Shown here piece by piece: positions 23,323-34,912 of a DNA stretch of 64,000 nucleotides; the first letter of the stretch is position 1, and each line of letters starts with the position of its first letter. The notes under the pieces were generated by a model that saw only the letters and a program-made list of their open reading frames with translations, was not told where the DNA came from and did no database searches. The stretch comes from Triplophysa rosa (taxonomy: Eukaryota; Chordata; Actinopteri; Cypriniformes; Nemacheilidae): NCBI RefSeq assembly GCF_024868665.1, contig NC_079910.1, positions 7,722,976-7,786,975 of the forward strand, in the 5' to 3' direction. The translations under genes were made by a program, and so were the position numbers.

Positions 23323-26300
23323 GTCACCATGAAATTTGTTCATGTAATATTGCAGTGTTTATTCTAAATGCTTTATTTATTGTGTATGGATCATTCTTTT
23401 TTTAAATTCATGTGGCCTCATAATTTTTAATAAAAATCAGAAACCCTTTCAAATAAAATCACTTCTGAGCATGATTTGTGTTTCGGCCTGAGACTCTCCA
23501 ATGGCCAGGCTTCCAACTTCCAACAATCATTTACAACAAATACTGCGATATTCCATTCAAAAAGCATTGACATTTTTTATTTCACAGTTACTTTAAAGGT
23601 TTTAGGTTAAATGACACTGGCACTGACCAATGGCGGATGGAAAACGTATAGGAAACATGATGGGAATACGTTCTCTTTATTCTAGAAACAGTCAAACTCA
23701 CTCTATTGGTTGAACTAAATTTGACATGTCAGACTACTAAACAATGTATATGTTTTTAAAGTGCCTTGTTTTAAGAGACAGTGTTTACTACAAAAAGTCT
23801 ACTGTACTTACAATGTATAGTCTCTAAACAATACATTGCATAATACATCATTTGAATAGGCCTAATACATCATTTATTATGAAGAATAATAAAACAGTCA
23901 ATTGTACACTAGAATTATCTTATTAACTGCTAACTAACTAGTTTGTGTAGTATCATTTCTGATATCTTCATGATCAACTTTGTTATATTGTTTCATCAGA
24001 TGCACACACTTGGCCTGAAGTTAACTTTCGGTCTGTGTTTGTTTAAAATATGAATATAAAATAAATTGTTATATTATAATGTATATTCATTGTATTAAAT
24101 TAAAACTACTCGACAGTTATTTATTCTTTGCCGAGATCTACCAGAAGTTAAGTTTGGGCCATATAACGTTATGTTATGTATGCCGCTAAAACGGTCTATG
24201 ACTATCAAAATGCATGTTCGCTGCGATTTACATTTGATCTGTTAATTTTACGAGAGCATAAGAGGAGAATGTGACAACTGATGATGAGGGGGATGATGAA
24301 AGGTGTGTTAGTACACAGATTTTACAACTATCCCTGGATATACCGTATCTGTGTCCACTCAACCGGCCAACTCAGAGTTCGTATTTATTCTTCGATGTTC
24401 TGATCGCTAGTTAAGCACATTAAAAATAGAACCTCAAAATTGCAATATACACCCGGGCCCTAGGCCAGACAGGAAAGCCTTCATCGAGGCCCCAACATGT
24501 TTTTGGCCCTGTCCCCTAGCACTTGAAGCATTTTCCTTGCAGCTGCGTCGTATCTCAACATAGAAGCTCTCTCTCTCTCTCACTTTCTCGCTCAGTGTAG
24601 CTTCATCTTTGATCCGGCCCTGGATACAGTGTTTAATTTTGCATTCTAGTTCCAGGTTTGGTTTGTTTGTGTCTCTGGTTTGCCCCGCAGGAGGTGGCTC
24701 TGTGTTCGCATGAGAGGCTTATCTTGCAGAGGTTGGTTTGCATTCAGGAAACGGTCCAGGCTGCTGCGCTACAGAAGTGTATACATAGTGTCTGGGGAAG
24801 TGACTCCCACAGGCTCTTTTCAAAGAATAGCTCTCTAAATAAACCATAATTCTCAGTGAAATTGTCACTTTAACGAGGAGGAAGAAATATAGCAGGTATT
24901 TTTTAAATCCTGTGTGAGAACTAAGATCGTTTCCTATACAGACTCAAAGAGTCACAGTTACATAAGCATATATTAACAAGCAAAATTGGCTCAATGAGTC
25001 CAACTAGATCAATTAATTAATTTCATTCAGAATAAAGATAGTTATGCAACGATAGAGTATACATTATTTAAATAATGGGTTGTATTTTGGAAACATTGTT
25101 TTGCTGATTTACTATGTTAATTGTAGATACTCCTTTGTGAATTTATCTGTCAACCTGCAGAGGGCAGCAGAGTGCTTTTCCCATTGCTGAAGCATTTCCC
25201 AAGAAGCGTAACATCAAGATCGAATGTAACACGAAATGAGGTTCATGTCGTCTAAATCTGAGTGTTTTCAGGTTGGTTCTTGGTTCTCCATCAGTGTTTT
25301 TTGGTTGAATGGTGGCAGGCGTCTTCTAGTTCTCTCTTCTCTATCAAGTTGCAGGGATATAGTTGGATTATAGGGCTCACAGAGCAGCACCTGTGTGTCA
25401 TTATCAGAAATCGAATGGTTTCTCAAATCAAACCTGACAGGATTCAGCAAAGTACTGGATTTCTTGGACAAAGAAAAAGATGTTAACAGTCATGCGCATT
25501 GCATTGTGGATACAATATTCTCTGCAGTTTGCTTTGGTGGTATAGTATACATTTCTGCAGATGTACTGGTAGACAGCTTTTATTGAGCTACTTGCATCCC
25601 CTGTAGATGGGTGTAATGCTGTATGTTTTGCCCTTTAATGACCTCTAGTCCCTTTATGCAAACCTATATGTTCTATCATTTCTAACACCGTGGTTAGAAA
25701 TAGTCATATTGCCTGTCATATTATTACTCCAGACAACCTTGAGACAAGAATCTAATTAGATTAAGTGTTGGCAAGCATTGCTCTTTCTTTGTGTCATTTT
25801 GTTAAAATAAGTTGTTGGCAAAATAGCTGTAAAGCGGACACTTCCTAAAAGGCTTGGCAGTCTTTGCGTTTAAAACGGTTGTAATTTAGCTGACACTTTT
25901 GTTAAAATACCAGGGATTGTTAAAGAAAAAATTGACATATTTGAATATTGTGTTCAGCACGAATGTGTGAAATGTTTTAAAATGATTAAATGTAGCCTAC
26001 TTGTTCAAATAATTATTAATAGAATTATTCCCATCTTCACTCCACAGTGTCATTTTTTTATTTATTTTATATTAAAAATCATATGATATGAATATAAGCA
26101 TTGTAGTGTAGACATAGTGATTTTTGGCCCTACCTCAATTTGTGTGAACAACATTTTTTATTTAAGAAATAGATATACAGTTTGTTCAATGCGTTGTAAT
26201 ATTTTCTATTTTTCATATTCTATTTTGTTGTTTGCTGTTCAGCTGATCAAGTCTTTCCAAACAAAATTCCATTTTTCCACTTTCATAGCCCTATCACAGG
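23323..26300 (+). other. Gene-free stretch
   Basis: AT-rich, with small open frames only. A CT run lies at about 24570-24595. No gene, exon or clear element recognised. Confidence 0.4.
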
Positions 26301-26301
26301 A

Positions 26302-26353
26302 CCTTCACAGCCTTATTTTCATTGCGATAAATATATAAATAAGGCTGTGAAGG
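26302..26353. repeat. Perfect 17-bp inverted repeat (hairpin)
   Basis: CCTTCACAGCCTTATTT at 26302-26318 is the exact reverse complement of AAATAAGGCTGTGAAGG at 26337-26353, with an 18-base AT-rich loop. It abuts the truncated family 2 MITE. Confidence 0.85.
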
Positions 26354-26658
26354 ATAGATGTACGAAGCACTACAGCAACTTACACAGAACTAAGATGTCA
26401 CGTTTTCGACTCTTTGCCGAAGGAGATGACTTAGGAAAGGTGCTCTGTAGAGCAGTTTGTCCGTTCAGGGCTACTGTAGAAATAACATGGCGAATTCCAT
26501 GCAAGGGGACCCACGGTGTATGTAGATAGAAATAGCTCATTCTAAGTTAATAAAAACATAACGCTAAGGTCTTTATACACCTCAGAAGACATAGTTATGT
26601 ATATTATATTGCATTTGTGTCAATAGATCCTCCAAAAAATGTCGCGCTGGACCTTTAA
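26354..26658. mobile_element. MITE, family 2 (truncated copy)
   Basis: Shares GGGCTACTGTAGAAATAACA, CATGCAAGGGGACC and CAATAGATCCTCC with copies at 33166, 43091 and 47511. The right end is GGACCTTTAA; the left terminus is missing. Confidence 0.75.
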
Positions 26659-26659
26659 G

Positions 26660-27827
26660 GGTTTAAAGTAAAGACTATAACTCTCCTTTATCACCATCCA
26701 TCCATCTTCACACCTGTTCTTTGATAGCCACTGTCCTCATCCTGTGACCATACCCATCCCAGACTTCTCACAGCACACACACCCGCACTGAGCCAGGGGT
26801 GCAAGTGGATCCCCGTTCTTGGATTTCACCCTCTCATCATGACATCCATTAAAGTCATGCTGGGTCCCAGTCCCTAGCGGGTAGACAGCACATTAGCGCT
26901 TGGACCATTGAGCTCAACAAGGCCCTGCTCTAAATTATTGATCCCAACACAACTAATGAGGAAACCCTATCCCGCCGTTTGATGAGGCACACACACGATC
27001 ACCCTATACCTTCTACATTCTATATTGACACATTGTTTACCCAGCCAGGTCTGGATCGCCCTTCTTAATCAACCTGTTTATCAGTGCTTTGGTATTCACA
27101 GGCTCAGACGTTCAACGAATGTCCATATTTTTATTCCATTATACACTCTCCAGCTTATAGATCCAGGCTGTATACTGTACTGTACATACATACAATAAGC
27201 TGCTGTTTTCAACTAGGCAGGGTGCACGACCTTCCTTTTGACCCTCACAAAGTGAATGATTAAACTAAACACCAGTAATGAGGAGTTAATCAGTAAAGAT
27301 CTAAATGAAGAGCTTCACCTGTATCAATGTGTTTACCCATTGACAGACACCATTGACGGGCACACAGACATTAGTAACTGTTTGCTCAGGTGCTTGTCTA
27401 TTAGCGTGTACAAGTGCCCTCTGGGATCAAATGTCAGTCAGCATGTGTGTGTTTGCTTATGTAATGTATTGTAGAGTACTAGTTTTGATGATGATGAAGC
27501 GTATATATCACGTTGTCCCGACCCTCCTTTATTTCCTTCCTCTATCTATGTCTCTGTGCAGTGTACTGTTGAGAGTGTCATCCAGCCTCCTTAGTATTCA
27601 CCTCCCCGCTCACTGACTTACTGCACAAGCCTGAGACAACGAAGGAGAGATAGAGAGGGAACACAAAACAGGAAGACAAAAATGACTGCGATTTTTCTAT
27701 CCCCTGGCTCATGTGGGTTTCTGTCTGTGTGTGTGCTGTATTAGGCTTTTCAAGAGAATTCATTTTTGACACATTTCTTTTTAAATAGAATCAACCCTGA
27801 AGCATGGCTTTCTTCCATCGGCTGCCA

Positions 27828-27830
<3 letters not shown>
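26660..27830 (+). other. Gene-free stretch; possible conserved patch 26800-27000
   Basis: No gene. Bases 26830-26980 are complex sequence with CATTAAAG, ACATTAGCG, AATTATTGATC and ACTAATGAGG motifs and could be a regulatory element; not tested. Confidence 0.3.

Positions 27831-27831
<1 letters not shown>

Positions 27832-27858
<27 letters not shown>
27832..27858. repeat. (CT)n microsatellite
   Basis: Uninterrupted CT dinucleotide run of about 27 bases. Confidence 0.95.
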
Positions 27859-28575
27859 GCCGTTGTCAGTGCAGTGGCTTGTGTGAGCAGAATTGTTTAC
27901 ATACCAAAGATGTTCTCTTTTAAATTCATTACGAGGTACAATTTATGCATTTTAAGGACACGTTTTGATATTGACCCCATTGTGTTGGTTTTATCAGTGG
28001 TCAACTCTTCGTTTGTTTGTCGCATTCTTTCATCCCAGTCTTTCCTCAATGTCCCCTCATCATTCTGGCAGTTTCAGTTTAGTTACGTCTCTCCCCCTCC
28101 TTCTCTTTCCTCCGCACCGTCGCTTTCGGTTGCATCTCTTCCAAACGCTCTCACCCATTTCGTCTCTTTCCCAAAACTCACCTTTTGGGAATGACGTAGC
28201 AGAGTGAGCACTTCTGCATCAGAAACAGTAGAAAGAGAGGAGAACAGAGACTGACAGAGAGGAGGCTAATCCCCTTACAAGTTTATTGTCATGTGGTGTC
28301 AAGAAAGACAGAGAGAGAGAGCCGGGCGAGAGGAGGAATGAGAAGCGACCGCCATTCCGACCACCATAAACACAGCGATTATGAGCTGAGACATAAAGAG
28401 ATGGAGGGAAAAATTGCGAGTGAGAGAGAAAGAGAGCGTGCTTCCATGCTTTCCACTCTGCAGGATGACAAGCGGCTGCCGCCTCTCCAATTGGTTGGGA
28501 ATGCCACCAATCAGAGTGCAGGCAGAGAAGGTGCCTTTAGGTTATACCCAACCCCAAAAACAAGAAGCAGGGAGC

Positions 28576-28584
<9 letters not shown>

Positions 28585-28634
<50 letters not shown>
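28585..28634. repeat. (AG)n microsatellite upstream of znf385a exon 1
   Basis: Fifty bases of perfect AG repeat about 450 bases before the znf385a start codon. It is preceded by more interrupted GA-rich sequence from about 28290. GA tracts near promoters can bind GAGA-type factors or form triplexes, and they vary in length between individuals. Confidence 0.95.
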
Positions 28635-28636
<2 letters not shown>

Positions 28637-28639
28637 TGC

Positions 28640-29088
28640 AGCGCAGACACCGGCTTGACTGTGCTACTAAGGCATTTCTTTATGGTATCAGAGAAATTTC
28701 TGAACAGAAGAGAAACTGTTCGTCTGCTGTCTGCTTTAGAGAAGCACTGTGCAGGTGTTCCTGCAGGGAATTTTGCTCATTCACTGACTGGGACCCCCCC
28801 TCCGGACCCCATTCAATCGTCCTCCCCCCACTCTGCCCTCTGACTCACCTGAGAAAAGATAGCAGAGGACCCGCAGATCCCTCCCCACTAAAATCTGCTC
28901 GTTCACCTGGAGAGAGAGGACATAGGAGACAGGATGGACAAGAGCTATGCTCCCTCTCACGCAGTGCTGGCTGATTGACTCACTTCTGTTTCGGGAAGAG
29001 AGAAAGAGGAGCGCAGAGAAGAACTTGTGCTCTTCAGGATTGGAATTTAAAGAGAGCCGGTCCTGATCGCAGGAGCGAGTCGTGCAGG
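28640..29088 (+). promoter_or_regulatory. znf385a: Probable znf385a 5' UTR/promoter region
   Basis: Locally GC- and purine-rich sequence leading into the start codon, with no TATA box recognised. Open frames of 62-186 residues cross the region but are low-complexity (RERERE-type) and have no family. The start site is undefined. Confidence 0.4.
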
Positions 29089-29098
29089 ATGATCATAG
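29089..29098 (+). CDS. znf385a: znf385a first coding exon (ATG plus 7 nt)
   Basis: ATG-ATC-ATA-G followed by consensus donor GTGAGT. It codes Met-Ile-Ile and the first base of Gly. Human ZNF385A begins MILG, giving an exact structural match when joined to the exon at 61416. The 5' UTR part of this exon extends upstream. Confidence 0.85.
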
Positions 29099-29674
29099 GT
29101 GAGTTCTCGCTTGGTTCTTCACCGATAGCTTTGGTAAGGTGCTGCAAGCACGCAGGGGTAGTCTAAACTGAATATAATGTATAGCCTATAATGATTGAGC
29201 TTCAAGTCAAAGAAATCTCAAAAGTGGCTCCGGCTGAAGCAGAAAGCTTGAAGTGAGTGATCATAGCAGGTTCTTCAAGATAAATTTGGGTTGAGAGTGA
29301 AGGTCACAGTTCAAGCGGTGGGTGTTCGTTTATACATACGGTTTTAGCCTTTGCCAGATCTTGCTGTCGTTTCTTGGAGGGGATTTTAACAAGCAAAAAT
29401 TAAACTGAAAATGAACCGAACTTCTTTAGGTGAACTCCACGGTGGCTCTTTATTGCAAGATGTTATATCCAGGTATATTCATTGGCGTAATCTCGTATTT
29501 CATTTTATTGATCCTCATCAGCAATTTATGACGTATCATGAGCTCGACATTTACTTTCTACCTATAAACACAATCCATCCAGCGTATTAGAGTGGCACAT
29601 AAAAGATTTCTTTGCAGCTCCAAAATGTGTTTTGGGCGCTTCTGGAGAGTTCCTCCATTGCTGTGAGGCTAAAG

Positions 29675-29675
<1 letters not shown>

Positions 29676-29705
<30 letters not shown>
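29676..29705. repeat. (TG)n microsatellite
   Basis: About 15 TG units in znf385a intron 1. Confidence 0.95.
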
Positions 29706-29706
<1 letters not shown>

Positions 29707-31540
29707 TGACTGGAGGCTGCAGCATCTGAGCCCACTCAGACTTCTGCAGGGCTTGTGTTCATTTAGCCTCTGCACTCTACAGAAACACAACTGTGCTAAA
29801 GTGTGTGTCTGCGAGACAGTTGTTGTCGTAGTGTGACTCCGCTTGGGTGCTTAAGATCATGGACAGTATGTATGCACAGATCTCTTTTAGTGTTCTGTAA
29901 TGCACCTGGTGTCTGTGTGTGCGTGTTTGTTTGTGTTATGCTCTGTGAGGGAGCACCAGTTGAGGCCGCATTGTTTAACGCATGCCTGGGCTGATTTAAC
30001 AGTCAGGCTGCTACACTTCTCGCCGGCATTTTCCTGAGGGCATGTTTTCCAGGGAGCTAAGCATAATGACTATAGGGCTTGTAATGTGTGATCTGTTAGT
30101 TCTGTGTGTATGTGTGCGTGTATGCGTATGTCATGAATACAACACGGAAAGGATTTAGAGTTGCAGTGCACAGTTCTACGCTATAGTCGGTTGTTGCACG
30201 ATAAGAATCTTTCATTTGTGTTAGCCTAAGATACTTTCATATACAGCATGTTCTTTCAAAGTCTAGTCTAGTGTATACTCATAAAACACACATTGTGTGA
30301 TTTTCAATATGCTCTTCCTTAAACTTGTCTGCATTCCACCTTAAAAGTGTGTGCTTGAGTTTGTGTGCGAGAGGTCGGGAATTGTGATGAAGTACTTGAA
30401 TTTGGCCTCATTGAACAAACAGACGAGCACGGGCACGTCGTTATGTTTCCATCTGAAGAGGCTGGAATGATGTTTGTGACCGGCGAGATGGGCTAATGGC
30501 TTCATTAACCCACGTGATTACAGCTGCGTCACTCCAATCTCATAAGGCACATTTGACGGCGAAGGCTTTGGTGTGGGATTCTCCAGCTGATGAAGGAATT
30601 TTTCCAAGTATTCGGTCGGCGCCTGTGCATTTTAACCAAATTCCCCTCTGTGCTTACTCTGTGTTGCATTTTTAATGTCGTTTTGAGTATCAATGAACGA
30701 CTTCTTGCTTATTACATGTTTTGGCAGCGCAGATGCGCTCGGTGCTGCTGTGACCTCATGCGCGTGTGATGTGACATTATTGGAAATGATGTTGATTTGT
30801 AGACAATAAAGTAATTGGTATAATTAAGTCCTGTTGCTTATTTAGTCTCGGGCTTTATTTTTAACATGGCGTGATTGTTGTTGTGATGTTTGAGATCTTT
30901 TGTCATTGTGGTGACCTTTAGAAAGCAGATGTAGTCGAATTGTCATGTCTCGGCTCTTTCTGCCAGTCCACTAAACAAAAGCCGTCTTACACAACACACA
31001 ACATGTTACAATTTATTCGACACAGTTAAATACCGCTGTAGTGTGATGCTGTAACTGATCATATATAGTCCATATCTGAATGTTCTCTAAATGACCTTGA
31101 GCCTTCTTTTTTCTGCATCCTGCATTACTTTTATTTTATTTTTATCTCTCTCACACATTCTCTTATTCTCTGTGTGCGTGTTTGTGTCTTTGGTGTTTTT
31201 GAAAAGTGAGCCTTTTTGCCCTGGAGGTGTAGCCCCCCAACCCCCCTATCTACTTTTTTATCACCAAGTAGTGAATGGTCATCTTTGCGTTCATATCGAA
31301 GACTTGTTACAGAAGTTTTGAAATCTGCTTAACTTCTTTTTTAGCCTCTGTTAAGTGCTATGTAAACACTGACAAGCTTTGTGGGTGACAACCCCATTTA
31401 ATTACGGGTGTGAATTTCCTCAGTTAAGGTTCCTGTCAGGGTTCCCGTCCAGAATACAATTATTGTGCAAATGATGATATGGACAAACAAGACAGACTTG
31501 TATTCATAGAGTCGCCTCTCTAGATCTCAGTGCCGTAAAA

Positions 31541-31588
31541 CACACACACACACTCACACACACGCACACACACACACGCACACACACA
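31541..31588. repeat. (CA)n microsatellite, interrupted
   Basis: CA repeat broken by CT and CG steps; the mirrored frame gives the 97-residue low-complexity open frame on the minus strand. Confidence 0.9.
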
Positions 31589-31844
31589 GTGGCACTCTGG
31601 AGCCATGGCACGCCGCCTGGCTCCCAGTGTTTTCATCACCAAGACTGAGACAAAGAGCGGGGTTGGCTGCTGAAAAAGAGGTGAGTAACCTGAGCAGTAG
31701 AACTGCGACATGCATTCACTGCCGCCTGCCCAGTGTGGAGTTTCCATTGTGGCCGGGCAGTCAGAACGTCCCCCTTTTCCTTCATACTCACCTGCACACC
31801 TGTCTGTGCACACTGAGATAAGTACACCTCATAGACATAGATCG

Positions 31845-31977
31845 TTTAGGGACAGTTCACCCAAAAATGAAAATTATTTTCTGTTAACTTTTATTTTATT
31901 TACATCAAATTAATTCACGATTAAATTTTCCAAGCTTTCTGATTTTTATTTTTGGACCTAGCTGAACTGTCACTTAA
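31845..31977. mobile_element. Inverted-repeat MITE, family 1 (short copy C)
   Basis: Ends resemble TTTAGGGACAGTTCACCC and GAACTGTCACTTAA; most of the interior is deleted. Confidence 0.6.
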
Positions 31978-32226
31978 ACATTGATTTGGTACCGATGCGC
32001 AGAGGGAAGGAGTGAGAGAGAATATTTCTTACAAGTAGCATCCTTTATTTGTGTCGCCCGGAGGATCCGTTATGTTTTGTGACATTTAGGCACAGTGCCC
32101 ATGGTCATCTGATGTGTTGGCTGTCTTGCTGTCTTGCTGTCCCTGTGATTTTATGTTTGTTGCGAGCACATCTGTCTTTATGATATGGCGGGCTCTCTTG
32201 CTTCCTGTCTACCTTGTTATCTGTCA

Positions 32227-32821
32227 GGCAATTCCACCGTTATGGACGTGACATTTTGCGGTATGGACGTGACATAAAAATGCTCAGAGAATGAATTTGT
32301 TACGAATATATTGAACCATCTGTTTATATTTTACTGAACCCTTGTTGACAGAGTCTAAACATCAAAAAATGTCAGTCTATGAAAACATTTTCGATTTAAA
32401 AAAGGGAAATAAACATGCTTTATGGATGTGACAAAAAAAGGACGCGGTTTTTGGGAGACAATAAACTTTGTAGGATTTCTGTAAAATAAAATGCACAATC
32501 CTGAAGCAATAATACCCAATGAATGGAGAAGGGATGCCTCTTTATAGAACATAAAATAGTTACTTTATATTCATTTTCATGTGTCCATTTATGAGGAATA
32601 TGTAGCGTTATGGATGTGACAATCCTGAAAATGGCACTTACCTGACTATGAAAAATCATGCACTAAAAATAAAAATAAAACAAATGCTTTACAAATTTGA
32701 AGAGAGATCTCACATGGGTATTTGAACCACCACATGTTAAAATCTGTGCTGTTACCATAGTAAAACCGCTGGTAAAAACTTTATTTTTTCATGGTAAGGT
32801 TGACATTTTCATGGAATTGCC
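32227..32821. mobile_element. 595-bp DNA element with 6-bp target duplication
   Basis: It begins GGCAATTCCACC and ends with the inverse GGAATTGCC. It is flanked by the exact direct repeat CTGTCA (32221-32226 and 32822-32827). TATGGACGTGACA or TATGGATGTGACA occurs four times inside, near 32240, 32262, 32421 and 32610, all on the plus strand. There is no coding capacity. It looks like a non-autonomous DNA transposon; the superfamily is undetermined. Confidence 0.75.
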
Positions 32822-33228
32822 CTGTCATATATTCCCTCCTCCTCACCTTCTGCCTTCCTGCTCTCTCTCTTGTTGCTCTGTTTTGCTCTCTCTCTCTTTT
32901 GCTGCGGTCAACCTTAACACTCACTTGTCCCTTGAGGTTGAGAAACAAAAATCTGTTTGTTTGGGCAGCTCAGCATTTTTAGTTTTTTTCACCTCTTGTG
33001 CATGGCTGCAAGAGAATGACACAGCAATTATAAAATCTGTCCTCTAGAAACACCATCCATATATCCACACACTGCAATTTACAGACTAACTTAAAGGTGA
33101 AGTGTGTAATTTCTGCAGCATAAGCATCACTAAATGTAACTTTAAATACATTTTTAAACACAAACTTAAAGGTCCAGTGTGTAGTTTTTGTAGGATCTAT
33201 TGACATAAATGCAATATAATATACATAA

Positions 33229-33748
33229 CCCTTTAACATATTAAAAGGTTGCAGTATGTCCATAATGTTGCTGCTAGGGTACTTACCTCGACCAGGCGCA
33301 GTGCTCACTTTACTCCACCTCTACACAGTCTTCACTGGCTACCTGTTTCCTCACACATTCAATTTTAGATTCTCCTGTTGACATTTAAGGCTTTGAACGG
33401 TCTTGCACCTGGCTATATCAAAGACCTAATTCACCCATATATACCAACTCTGTCTCTTAGATTATCTGATTTGGGGCTTCTTAGCATTCCCAAGTTTAGA
33501 CTGTCCACTGCAGGTGGAAGGTCATTTAGTGTTAATGCCACCAGGTTATTGAATTCTTTACCCATATCGCTCCGTAAACAATTGAAAGCAATTTGTTTGA
33601 AATGTATTATCAATAATCTTGCATCTTTTCCTGCATATTTGTATGTTTGTTTTAAAATGTATTTTTGCTTGAAAGTGCTCATTGTAAAGCGACCTTGAGC
33701 TTGTGGAAAGGCGCTATATAAAAATAAACTTCTTCATCTTCTTCTTCA
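33229..33748 (+). mobile_element. 5'-truncated L2/CR1-type LINE (reverse transcriptase C-terminus)
   Basis: The frame around 33330-33600 encodes a segment typical of the end of L2/CR1-clade ORF2: HWLPV, then TFKALNGLAPGYIKDLI, then ATRLLNSLP. Stop codons and shifts break it further on. The end has the usual LINE trailer, GCGCTATATAAAAATAAAC, followed by a short CTTCTT-repeat tail. It inserted into the family 2 MITE and is non-functional. Confidence 0.75.
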
Positions 33749-34021
33749 GAGGAGTATGACCTTACATAATGAAGCGTTATGTTTTTATTATCTATTTCTA
33801 TCTACATTCACCGTGGGTCCCCTTGCATGGCATTCGCCATGTTTTTTCTACAGTAGCCCTAAATGGACAAACAGCTCAGAGTGTGTTTCATAAATATGTT
33901 ATCTTAAAGAAGCGAAAACGTAACAGCATCTTAGTGTGCAGCCACCGTAGTGCTTCGAAAGGGAGGGGAGTGGAGTGGAATTCGCAACCTCACTGCTAAA
34001 TGGCGCTAAAATGTCCACATA

Positions 34022-34552
34022 CGCCCTTTTCACATGACGTCACGCATCTTCCGTTCTGCCGCGAAACAGTGTATCATTACTTCCGCTAGCACTCCAGTTC
34101 ATAAGGTGGCGGTAATGCACCTATAAGCTGATTTGCCAACCGCCAGTAAAACTCAAGAAGAAGAAGAAGTTACTTCCGCTAGCGCCTCAGAATGGAGTTT
34201 ACCAAGTGGCTTGCACATCTGCCACAAATTCGTCTAGATGATGTACAACATCTTGCAGACAACTTTTCGCTAACGACAAGATCAAAGCTAGAGAAAGGAT
34301 ACAAATTCTTCTTTGAACAGTACCTGTTTGATTATGAAGGTAAGTGTTTTGTTTTCTTTTTGTGTTAGCGAAGGTGCTAGGATAAGTACTTGAATACGTG
34401 TTCTGTCAGTTTTTTGTCTCACTGTTGTTAAATTCCAGCGCGACGGCAAAACGGAAGTTCTTCTTCTTCTTCTTGTTTGTTGCAAGACGGATGTTGTGAT
34501 ACACTGCTTTGCAAAAAGGCGGAAGTTAAGTGACGTCATTGTGAAAGGGGCG
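34022..34552. mobile_element. Small DNA transposon with ~22-bp TIRs and one retained coding exon
   Basis: The left end CGCCCTTTTCACATGACGTC pairs with the right end GACGTCATTGTGAAAGGGGC. TA flanks both sides (34020-34021 and 34553-34554). Inside, 34192-34339 is an open 148-nt exon starting MEFTKWLAHLPQIRLDD and closing at a consensus donor GAAG|GTAAGT. No matching acceptor or rest of the protein remains. An ISL2EU/Harbinger-like source is possible from the general look of the N-terminus, but I am not certain. Confidence 0.7.
34192..34339 (+). pseudogene. Orphan first coding exon of a transposon gene
   Basis: 49 codons plus one base, free of stops. ATG is preceded by CTCAGA and a strong donor follows. 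The product would contain a Lys/Phe-rich segment KLEKGYKFFFEQYLFDYE. With no downstream exon it is a relic unless it is spliced to host sequence. Confidence 0.5.
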
Positions 34553-34740
34553 TATTGCACCTTTAACCAGAGGACCATTTGTAATACTCACATGTTACTC
34601 TATCATAGGAGAATTTATAGCAATCTCATTTGTATTTCATTATTTAAAAAAATGTATAAGATCCTATAGTTGTGATTTGCCTTCAGGTGAATGTGTACTC
34701 TTGCTTTTAGCTTGTTTTGGTACTGCAGGTAAAGTACACA

Positions 34741-34912
34741 TTTAAAGGGATACTCCATCCAAAAATGAAAATTCTGTCATCATTTACTCACCCTCAAGAA
34801 AGATATTTGTAAAAATGTTAGCAACTGACATTCCTGGCCTGTGACATCATTGACAGAACAGTTTGGAACAACTTGGGGTTGGGGTGATTTTTTTGGTGAA
34901 CTATACCTTTAA
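34741..34912. mobile_element. Inverted-repeat MITE, family 1 (copy D)
   Basis: Starts TTTAAAGGGATACTCCATCC and AAAATTCTGTCATCATTTAC, ends TGGTGAACTATACCTTTAA; the centre is mostly deleted. Confidence 0.75.

Larger units (their letters stand above)
33166..34566. mobile_element. MITE, family 2, broken by two nested insertions
   Basis: The outer element starts TTAAAGGTCCAGTGTGTAG and ends GCACCTTTAA. Its parts are 33166-33228, about 33749-34021 and 34553-34566. Intact relatives at 43091-43479 and 47511-47879 show that the parts are contiguous in the unbroken element. The inserts are a LINE tail and a small DNA transposon. Confidence 0.8.

Noticed and set aside
28293..28974. Open frames of 97 and 186 codons before znf385a
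   Set aside because: Both run through GA repeats and encode RERERE-type low complexity with no family; they fit promoter/UTR sequence.
33378..33698. 106-codon frame read as a host gene
   Set aside because: It is the C-terminal part of an L2/CR1-type LINE reverse transcriptase with the element's own 3' trailer after it.
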